DNA of 64,000 nt. Origin: Brachypterus glaber. Its lineage: Eukaryota; Arthropoda; Insecta; Coleoptera; Kateretidae. The DNA lies in NCBI GenBank assembly GCA_958510825.1, contig OY294048.1, positions 33,879,026 through 33,943,025 of the forward strand, given 5' to 3'. The position numbers and the translations under genes are program-made. The notes beneath the pieces were generated by a model. It ran no database searches. It saw only the letters and a program-made list of their open reading frames with translations, and was not told the origin of the DNA. The number at the start of each line of letters is the position of its first letter. Positions within the stretch are counted from its first letter, which is position 1. Positions 37,522 to 49,500 of this stretch are shown here, in pieces.

Positions 37522-40500
37522 ATGTTTAAACATTTGAATATTCTACCGATTTTAATACCTTTATGGTTTATTGTTTCCTTGATTTTATCGTGAGTAAAGA
37601 AAATATTTATACTACCAATTATTATTATTTATTATATTATAAACTCAGCGCAGAATCCATCAGTTGATGCTCATTTGTTTCTTGTTGTATGGTTGGTAGA
37701 AGAATAGTATATTCTATAACTAGTATGGAATAGACAATATTCCGCGCGAGCGGAAAGTTTGTCATACGAGCCGGCAGGCAAGTATGACGGTCCCGCGAGC
37801 GCGGAATGACTATTCCGTATGTGTTGTAGACTATACTTTTTCTTCGACTGCAAATATGAAACACTGTATGGCTTTAAACTGCGGACAAGGTTAAAAACAA
37901 TGTTTTTTGTGACTCAACATTGCAAATGCAAGAAAACACATATTTTTAAATAAAGCAATTAATGTTATTTAATAATTTTATCAAATCAGTACTTAAAAAA
38001 GATTTTTATTTAATTTTAGCACATATTTACAAATTATAATGGAAAAATTGAAAGTTATGTCAGATGGTTGTGACAGATATCAGGTTTAAATATTCAACAA
38101 TAGATAGAGCAGTTTTAATTTGTTGAACTAAATTAATAAAAAACTGGTCAAATATTAAGAAAAACTATTAAACTTTATGTAATTTTAAAGCAAAACTTTA
38201 CCATGAAATATTGAATAATTTAATGCAAATTATTCAATATTTCATGGTAAAATATATATTTTTTTGCTAATTTTGCTACAGTTTTCTTTACTTTTATAAA
38301 CAAGAGATGGCACTACATGTGCTCATTCTAACACTTGATACGGAATATTCATACCGTATCTAGAGCTAGAATGGATTCATTCTGTCTTTGAAAAGTGTGT
38401 GTATTTGCTTACATTCTAAAGCAATCGTAGAAAAATTTTATTCCCTATGTAAGGTTGCTGTCTTGTTTCAAATTTATTGCCAACCAAAACATTGTTTTGA
38501 CATTTAAAAAATCCAAATGATTTTTTAAAAGTGAGAAAAAATAACAAGAACAGTCTTTATAAAGGAAATTAAAGCATCAATCTACAAATATTTTGTTAAA
38601 ATAAAGCAATAGAACGCAGTGCTCAAGAAATGTTTTAGAGTAAACGATGTGGCAGGTTTTTTTTTTGCTTGGTTCGGAAGTCAAAATAATGCTGTCCATA
38701 ACTTTGTTTGAAAAATAAAATTTTAGAATAATTTTGGGTATCACCAGCTCAAGTAATGTAAAATTTTAATAGCACATTATGAATAAAAAAACATATTTTT
38801 ATTATAAATTATCTAACAAGTAGACTACAGAGAGTAAAAATTGGGGATAAAACCAGTGAAACGTTGGAGATGGCGATGGGTGTGCCACAGGGAACGGTAC
38901 TAGGTCCCATACTTTTTCTTATCTATATAAATAGTATTGCAAATATTATAAATTTTGATGGAGACTTAGTATCGTTTGCTGATGATACTGCAGTGCTTTT
39001 TTCTGACGATTCCTGGGAAGGTGCTAAGCAGAAAGTGGAAAGGGGATTACTGTCTATTAACAATTGGCTAACTTGCAGTAAATTATCCTTGAATACGGAA
39101 AAAAGTAAATTTGTTTCATTTTCTAGCACAAATGTTGGGCAACCAAATTTTAGTAACATAAAAATCCATGACAACGATTGTCTTGTTCAACCCTGCAATT
39201 GCCCACAAATATCAAAAACCTACAAAATTAAGTATTTAGGGATAGTGGTTGATCAACACCTTCGTTGGGATGAACACACTTTATATTTGAGCAAGAAAAT
39301 GAGACAAATGATACCCAAGTTCTATATTTTACGTGACATTCTTAGCAAAGATGTGATTTTAACTGTGTATAAATCGTTAGTAGATTCGATATTAAGTTAT
39401 TGTATTACTGTATGGGGTGGTCTATATGATAACTCACTTTCTTCTGTTCAAACAACACAAAATACTATTCTAAAAATCATCCTTCATAAAAATAGACTTT
39501 ATAGTACGCAACAATTATACAAAGAAACACAAGTATTTTCTGTCAAAAAAAGTTATATCTATCGTTGTCTATTATGGGCCTTCAAAAGTAAGAATAAAAA
39601 TGAAACAAGTTTTATCTATACCACCAGATTTGCAAAAAATTCGTTAACTATTCCTTTATGCAGAAGCAATATTTCCCAAAGATTTATTTTTTATTATGCT
39701 CCCACCCTATTTAATAAACTTCCTCCTAATATCAAACTATTAAATAAATTTTCCTCATTTAAAAGAGAAGTAAAGCAAATTGTACTTTCAGACATTATTA
39801 ATTTCGATATCTAGTTCATCTCTCATCCAAAATCTAATCTTATTTAAAATTTTTTTAAATCTTTATTTTTTTTTTCTTCAGCGGTTATTTGCATTTAAAT
39901 TTATAAACTTAAGTAATTTTCTTTTTTTATACATATAAGATTTACATTATTATATCAATTACTATAACTTACAGCACAAGCATTTATGCTTAGGTAAGTG
40001 TATAGTATAACTAAACTAACGTATCTGTATTAACAATTAAGTAAAGATTATTATTATTATTATTATTACTTCTATAACTTTAGCTTAAATAAATACATTT
40101 AATAATTTTTAACAAACTTACACTTTGTTAAAACTTTTTATAATTATTTATGACCAAAAATAAAGGTAAATTTAATATAAATGTCAAAAATTATCCGAAG
40201 CGCAATGTGTAATAAAAATGTCAATAAAAGTCATTTATAAACCACTAATCATAGCTGCCTTGATCCAATTCTTAACTCAAATAGATTCTACGCCGAGTTT
40301 AGTACTTCGTTTGTTATGCACAATTTTTTGTATAATTTTAGGTATATAATAACAGTTTCATTAAATCATTTTGAACCTTTACTGCCATTCATAAGTCAAA
40401 CAGGGAGATTTTCTCCTGAAAGATGTTTATTTGGATTTATGGTAAATATAGGTTCTTTTATTTGTAAGTATACCTATCCCTATAGGGGAGAGTTTCTACT

Positions 40501-43500
40501 AAAAAGTCCAAAAATATCAAAAAAAGTTCCTATAAAGGTTGGTCCGAAAAGGAGCCCTAAAGGCCCTTTAAAATTGTAATAAAAATGTGTTTGTTTTTTT
40601 GATTTTTTGTAAAAAATATAGATTCCTTAAGTAAAAATACATAAAAATTGTCATATAGTGTAACACTGTAGGACCGTTTAAAAAAATGCAATTAAGAGGA
40701 AGTAACATTTTGTGCCACCAAAAACGTTACTTTTAAAAAGGTGATTACTCCTTTAATATTAAATTTAGGTGTTTTGGTGAAGAATAATTTTGTGCTCAGT
40801 TTTAAAATTTTATTGATGCTTCTTTTTTGTTCCTTATTCAATATGTCATCTTCGAAGGTATATTACAAATAGGGGGTTTCCATTTTAGATTTCAAAGTAG
40901 GAGTGGCTGGGGGTGAGGGGTGAGGTTTAGAATCTTATTGATATCATAATGGAGTTTCCCCTCGATAAATCAAATTGACCTCTTTTGGATTTTTATTATT
41001 TTGTGCGGGTCTCGAGATTTTGGATCGATTGATTCGTTTTCGTTGGCCCACTATTTATATATATTTTAAGAGATCTTTATTTAGGTAAGGTATTTTTTAA
41101 GGCGCCTTTTCACGGAGAAATTTATAATCAAGTTTGTTGCTGTGCAAGTTGGCTGCCAGATATAGCATGAGGACAATTACACATTTATTTGCCTTTTCAC
41201 GGAGCAAGATATACTCAAGTTTGACGCTATATATTGCAAGTTAAACAATGCTGCCAACCAGACAATTTTGACGTGTCTCTGCATTTGTTGACAAAAACAT
41301 AACCTAGCATTTGCTTTTTTAAGGAAGCTTTTTAGTTATGCAGACCGGCCTATTATTAATAATAATTATTATTAACATGTCCAGTTGCTACTATATTAGT
41401 AAAAAGAAATCGATTTAGTAACTTTTTTCCAGGTTGGTACCACGAAAATAACTATAAATCTTGCATGAAAATCGTCGAAAAATAGAACTTGTTCTAATAA
41501 TTTGATGGCTCGAAAATAGCATCAAATTTGCCTGAAGGCATGCGCAGTGACTGAATCATTCTTGCAACAAAATTGCATAGCACCAAACTTGCGTACAAAT
41601 TGCTCCGTGAAAAGGCGCCTTTAGTCTTGAAAAGCAAAGACCGAGCTCTGTTTTATTCTTTTTCATAATATGAACCATATTATGGTTTTAATAAAAGAAA
41701 AATAATAAGTTTTGTTTAGTGGAGGTGTGCATATACAGCCTGTTCCAGAACTCTCGTACAGAAATTTGAGGCTATATTAAAAACTCTCTGGAAAATATGA
41801 AAAAAATGTAAAAAAAAACCATCTTCGTTCAATTCAAAAATAAGAACCCTTTAAGTGGACCTTTTGTTAGTTTGTTTGTTGCTGATGTTAAATTACCTTT
41901 AAAAGTTGAATTTGTAGCTATGGAAGCAAATTTAATTATTGCATATTTTGTAGGTGATTGATGTGACATAAATATTTATTAATCTCAAAAAACCACCACC
42001 GGATGGAGTGACCCTATAAAAATAGAATATTTGACAGCCTATGTCAGTTTTGTCAGTATATAATAACCTAAAAAGATTCTAAAGTTGAAAGTCTCAAACA
42101 ATGCACTCGTCAACAATTAAAATGCAACCATAGTTACTAATAAGTAGGGAAAAACTAATTTGTAGGTAATTTAACATCAGCAACAGCATTGGTCAGATTA
42201 AATAGCTTTCTTTTTAATTAGTATTGAAGATGGATTTTTTTTGAAAATTTTTTCATATTTTCCAGAGGGTTTTTAATATACCCTCAAATTTCTGTACGCG
42301 AGTTCTGGAACAGGCTGTATTAGGTATAAATAATTTTATTAAGTAATTTTAATTTTTAGATTTAATATTTTTATATGTACGATACGTTCATGTTAAAAAA
42401 CTGTGCATGGAACACGAAATCCCACGTACTGTACTAAAATATAACACTGCTTCATTAGTATTAGGAATTATGGCAGGTATAGGATTATGTATTGTTGCAA
42501 ATTTTCAATCTACAGATAATCAAGTAAGGTATATACATACTGTTGCAGCAGCCATGACCTACACAGTTTGGTTACCTTGCATGTATTTTCAAGTTAGTAC
42601 AAACGAAAAACATCCCTACTCTTAATTTCTCTACTTCCTAATATCCCTAACTGCTAGGGCCTAACATGGCCGCCCACAGGATTTTTGATAGGGGAGGCAA
42701 GCCTATTCGGCTTGAAAACTTTATCAACAAAAAGTTTTTGTTAATTTCCCAAAAAGAGAGAGTATTTTTTCATGGGGGGGGGGGTTAATATGAAAGAGGT
42801 TGAGTGGCATCACCATTTTCAATAAAACATTTAGCTCCGCAGGCAATTTTTGTTATAAATCTTTTTTTTTTTAAATTTCATATACAATTATTTTATAAAA
42901 TCTATAATGTCCAAACAAAAAGTTTTTGTTAATTTCCCAAAAGGAGCCAGTATTTTTTCATGGGGGGGGGGTTCATATTTAAGTTAATTTTTTTTATAAA
43001 TCCTATTTTTTTTTTAATTTCATATACAATTATTTTATAAAATCTATAAATTAATATTGTAATATCAGACTATTGGTTTGCGCCGCAGGCGATTTTATTA
43101 ATTTTCAAGTTTTATTATTTTCCTTACATCTACAATTTAAAAATAAAATTGTTTATAAAACTTCAAATTGCCAGAGGAAACCTCTAGAAAAAGACATCTT
43201 TAGTGCCGCAGGTCAAAATTTTTAGAAATATTCATGTTTCGCATTTATAAGATACATGTATGTACCTACGTGTACATTAGGGTGCCCCGTAAAAATTAAA
43301 AAATGAATTTGTTTACGGTGCCATCCCCTATAAATGTTCATTTAGGTCAAAAAATAACCCTCAGTTTTTTTAGATTTTTTAAAAAATATTTATAGGTCGC
43401 GTCAGGCAGTTTTTTTAGAGAGAAAACATGTTAAGCCTTTTTATTATTATTTAAATATGAAAACGTTGAAATCGGGTGATTTTAGAAAGGGAAATTATTT

Positions 43501-46500
43501 TTGAATAATAATATTAAAAAAAATATCTTTTACATGAAAAGATGGCTTTACCAGGGTAAAAACATTGTAAAAAAGACGTATGAAGCTTATTTATGTTACA
43601 AAAAATGTTACTTAGAAATTTTTCGCATAGGTCATTTTTTTTTAATTCATTGATAAGTACCAATTAACCCCCATATTATTTTTTTTGAAAAAGAAAATGT
43701 CAAAAAAAAGATCACAAATCCTATAAAATGTAAAAAAATCACTTTATTTCGATAAAAGTTGATATTTGGCCAAAAAGCATAATAATATGTACAAATTGCT
43801 TTGGAATGTGTTTATTTTTATATACGCATGGGTGTTGCGGAAAAAGCACTCGAAGTGCACTGAAAATGGTTTACGTCAAAGTGCATATACTATTTTTGCT
43901 ACGACCTAACACCTAAACATCCAAAAAACGCAAACATTAGCCAATTATTTGTGGAAACACCGGTTAACCGTACGGTTTTTATCCCCACCACTAAATTAGT
44001 ATAAACGATAGTTCTCACAAAAACGCATTGGTTATTTTCTTGAGGTTTTGACAAGTACCTAACCTAACTTCTCTATATTTTTTATATTTCCTTTGGATAA
44101 GGTATGATGAAAAAGCACTTAAACTACATTTCCAAGTTTATTTGCTTATGGGGAAGGTAATAAACAACAATGATAAGTTTAAATAGTTTTTTATATAAGA
44201 ATTTAATTTTAAACCACATAAGCAAATACTTAGAAGTTAGAAAATAAAAGTTGAAATACCTTACCTACTCTATTTTTTACATATAAATCGAGAAAAATTC
44301 CCACAGGCCTGTAAATTATGGTGTAAATAAACAATTTATAGGTTAAGTTTTTACGGTTAACCGTATCTAACTCACCTCCGAACCTGTGTTAGACGAGGTT
44401 ACTGCCGGTTAGTGACGTCATCGCTTCCCCTCACTTACCGTATGTGATTATCACAAAAACGAGTTTCACTAACTTGGTTAGTTCCGGTGACCCGACAAAA
44501 AATTGGCTATTGTCTAAAAATTAATTTGTCAATTTGAGGTTATGTGTTTGAAGTTTACTCATTCTCTGCATTCAGCTGATTATCACTTTCCGATCGCTGT
44601 CATGGCAACGGGTGGAAAATGAGCACTATCTACTTATTAGGTCGTAGGAAAAACTTATTCTTTTTCTTCTTGTTTTATTAAAGTTCTACTTTTTTATGCA
44701 TTATAATAAATAACTCAATTTAATTTTGACATATTTTTTAAATTGTCAATTCAAATTAACAGTATGCCAATTTCATTTTTTTTTAGTATTTAATTTTCTT
44801 TAATCTCAAATATAAATTTTAAAAACAAAACGGTAGCTTTATACAAAAAAAATCGATTAAACGTGCTAAGAACACGCGGAAAAATTAACTACTGAGCAAT
44901 TAAAGTGGTACACTCAAAAAATGAATGTAACTTTAAATTTAAATACCGGGTGTCACATCCAAGACGAACCAGGCGTATGTCAAAAACGAGGCTAACATAT
45001 TCTTTCATATTTTAAAGTTTGGTTAAGCCTTTTAACTTGTATAACCTCTGCACACCAATTAAAGTAATAATCAAATTTTAGACTAGAATATCAATTAAAA
45101 TATATCCGATTATTGGATCTAAAATAGTAATTTGGATAAGAGGAATATTTGTAGTTGTATATGCTTTAGCGTATATTATTGGTGTACTTACATGGTCCAT
45201 ATCTTTTTTGTATCCAGGTAAGAGATTTATAAGGTTACTGTAAGAAAAACGTTTACACATTCGTTCCTGTAGACCTAAATTAACACGGAATAGTGTTAAA
45301 TTTATTTGGCTACAGGAGAAAAACATTCGGAAAGGTTGAATCATATCCATCGGAACGAAAAATATCTAATACAAAACGAAACAGCAAAAAAAATCAAATT
45401 AACCCGTTTTTGTTCCAAATACTTTTCATATCTAGTAAGCCTAAGACTACATTCGGACTCAGGGGAGAACTTTTTGTCAAAATATATGTAAATACTAAAA
45501 TACACAAAATAAAAAATCTGAAATGAGTAAACATAAAAAATACGAGTAGCTGCTTTTTGCACCGAAACTATACATTAATTTATACTTTTGACGCAAGATT
45601 TGGATTTGATCGTTAAAACGTAGCAAGTATAAGATATTATAAAAAGTAAGCAAACAATCTCTTATAAAAGAACCAATTTTCAGCACCATTTTAAAAATAG
45701 TCCCCCCCCTGTTTTTAAGTTGAAATTTGGTACAGTTGAGTTTGCATATCACTACGGGCTATTTTACGGGTCTCCTTAACTGTTCAGTCTGTAAGTAATT
45801 GTTATTGGAAGTAAATAATATTATAGTATATTATACTGTATTGGTACTGTCTTCCAAGCTGAGGTCTATGCCATACAGGAAGCGGCAAATTGCAGGGAAA
45901 TAAGGCAGCACCGGGGGCACGATATATACATCTGCTCGGACAGTCAAGCCGCTCTAAAGGCATTGTGCAGAAGCCTTGGAAGAGCTAGCAAGGTGTACCG
46001 CCGTGCTTTATTAATAAATCACTATTTTAATTAAGCTCTGCGTTATTACATACATTATAAATATTCAGGTTCGTCGGTTTTGTGATCAGTTTTGATAGGA
46101 TAATGTTAATTTAAAATCTTTTGGGAGAAAGCATTTTAAAGTTCTTAAATTGATTCTTAGTATTATTGGTTCTGGTCAATAAATATACTCTTTGAGACAT
46201 AGGGTTAGTTTACCTTAATAAACCTTGTTACGGCTAGATATAATCTTTTACCTAGAAACTATAACTCTAAAATATTTACAGGTTGTTTAGTAAATATTTA
46301 ATTCTTTAATCTTTCTTAACAGCAGGGGTGAAAATTAAGTGAAACTAACATTTAAAAACATAATAGGATTTATTTTACCGGCGTCACAATTCTTACAATA
46401 TCAACGGTTCTAACACTTAGATTTTACAATGTAAAAATAAGACTTTCTTTTTAACAATAGACAAGGGTTTATCTTAGCAGGTATCATTTTTAACACCATT

Positions 46501-49500
46501 ACTTATTCGTTAAGTACATTATTTCCAAAACAATTTAAGCTAGGGTACTTACGAATAAAACTTCTTGGAATTTCAGCCTGCATTTTGTTTTGATCGTCAC
46601 TACTTTCAATTTAAATTATTTCTTTATTTTCTTTTAACCCGTGTTATTTTCATAACACAATATTTCGGATTTCAATCTAATCTCTATCTGACTCTTACTC
46701 TATATGAATCTATCTGATTATCAAAATAAAATGCAGCTGTATTTATAGGAAGTTTGTAATGCAGCCATTAATAAAAAAACTATAAATCTTAAAATCTAAC
46801 AATTAATTAAAAACTATAAATGTCAAAAAAACATAAATATTATCTGGACTTTAAGGCGCCTATTTTTATTTCTAGCAATAACTAATGTAAAATATCACAC
46901 AAGTTACGACTTAGTATTTTAATACCTATTGTCTGAAATAAACATGGTACCAAAACTGAATCATTAATGTCATCATATAGACAATTTATGATTCAATCAA
47001 GTACTATTCCCTTTTTACAAAAACACATAAAATTAACGATGTCACATAAATTAACATCCCTATGTTATCTTTTAGACAGCAGACAATTTTTACAATGTCA
47101 GCCATCATGGCTAACAAAACCACCTGCTTTCAAACACCAATCACAAAAGTACCAACCAGCTCGTAAATTTAACTTCATAGCTATTGGCCAAATATAATTT
47201 GTGCTTAAAAACTAGGCGACACCAAGATACACCTTAGCCAATAAGAATAAGCCCTTTTAATACTTGTAAAATAAAATCTATTCTTTAAAATTATGTTACT
47301 CTTTTGAAAAACAATATTTTCAGCATTTAGGATTTTTTAGTTATTACTTTTTTTTTTAACAAATGAATTTAATTCCACTCATTACAAGTCTTATCCCCAA
47401 GAAATAAATATATATCCTTATATATATTTAATTAATAAAAACAAAAAAACGAAATACAAAAAAAAAAAATATATATATATATATATATAACTATTATTAA
47501 AAAAAAAACAAATTATTATTAAAAGACAAAAAAAAAAATACAAATACAAAATAAAAATTAATTAGTTTTCGTTGCCGCTGGATTCATTATCCCCATCATT
47601 CTCCTCTATGGACGGCGTCCTGATACGAGGTACCATTGGGGGGTAATAAATTTTTTTCCGGGAACCAGCAGCCTCCCTAGCTAGAACTATAGGCAAATGC
47701 TCCCTAATCGCCCGAGGAATGGGAAGATCTTTGATTGATTCATAGTACCTATCCCACTCACTCGGTTGATTAGCTTCCAGCATCTGCTCTATATCCTGCT
47801 CTTCCTGCAACCTCTGTTGCTGTTGTTGCTGATGAAATAGTTCCTCCTCCTGCAACCACTGCTCAAGTTGTTGCTGTTGTTGCTGCTGGAGTAGTTGTTG
47901 TTGTTGTTGCTGCTGGATTAGTTGTTGTTGTTGTTGTTGCTGCTGTTGAAATCGCTGCTGTTGTTGCTGTTGTATTTGCAACAATTCCAACTCTATTGAA
48001 TGCAACAACACCTCCAAATCCAATAAATATGGATTTGAAATTTGGATCCCCACATCCATTAACTCTTGTTTTTTTTTTTTTAGCAAGTGTGCCATATAGG
48101 CAAAGAGGTAATCCTCTTTTTTGTCCTCTGGCAACATGCATAGCATATGTAAAATTGTAAATACGCAATACATTTTTTATTTACTTCTAAATTCAGAATG
48201 TCCTTTTTACATCAAGACCCTAGCTTTTATACCAAAAAAAAAAACGATTCTACCCCACTAAAATACTACCCCATTGTCTAAAAAGTCTTAAATTTCTTTG
48301 TAATTACTTTCAAAACAAAAAAATAAGAAAACCATAAAAAACAAAAATAAAAAATAACATAAATTTAAAAATACGTGACAATTGACAACACTGTAATTTA
48401 TCGGATACAGTTTACCTAATTTTAAGGGATAGCCATAAATTTAATCCTTTCCTAATTACCTTGAAAATCAATCCTACCTGTCTGATTTTAAAATTAGTTG
48501 AGTTATGACTTCGTTTAAGTGACCATCTCCGACCGTAAGTTTATTTTTTTTTATATTTTTATATTACACTTAACCATCACCAATAATTTTAACTTATACT
48601 AGTATTTTTATTCATGAATTTAACTTAATTATAATTTCCTTTTCTTTTTAAAAAAAAAATCTAATCGCTATTTTATTTTTTCAGATACTTCTATCCAACT
48701 TTTACATTTTATGGTAAGTTTCCAAGAATTATATACATGTATATACACTCATATATACACATATATAACTAATTTATCTAATTTTTTTATAATTATCTAA
48801 TTATACTTTTCTTTGTTTCATGTTACGTGCAAAAAAAAAAAAAAAATATGTGAAAATTGTGCTTCGAATTCGTGTTTAGTGTTTGTTATAGTGATTTAAG
48901 TTCTACACATCATACACAACAAATTGGTAAGTCGCACGTTTTTATACATCAGAAATTTTGGTCCAGCTTGATTCACACGATATATTCTTATCTTTTTTAA
49001 TGCATTTTTCATCAATAATATGCACAATAGTGGTATTATCATTTGTTGACAACTTTTTAGTTGACCTTGATTTATCAATTTCATCATATAACGGATCACT
49101 TTCTATATTTTGACAATTTTTAGTTATCGGGCTGTCAAAATTTATTCTAGGTACACCTACTCCATCTAATGTATGGGTATCTTGTAAAATTGATTTGTCT
49201 ATTTCTTGTGAATTTTTAAGCTGTACCTTTTCATCTGTATTTTTATCTGGTTTATTATTGTGTTGATTTAATAAATAGTTTGTTAAATTGTCCCATATAG
49301 CGGCTAATAAATAGAATGAATTTCCTTTAACTTTGTGTATTGACAAAGCGTTCAAAATTATATCGACTAATAACTTAATTGCTCTATAAATAAAATATAC
49401 TCCAATAAATCCGCTTACAAATTCGCCTATAAACAAAAAATAACCATACATTTTTTTCATTGTATTACTTGTAATATTTTTAATATCTGTTGGATTAAGC

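Noticed and set aside
45078..45350. 90-codon minus-strand frame over exon 4 of gene C
   Set aside because: Antisense shadow of a real DRAM exon.
47863..48168. 101-codon frame overlapping the glutamine-rich ORF
   Set aside because: A shadow in another frame of the CAA/CAG repeat (threonine/alanine run).
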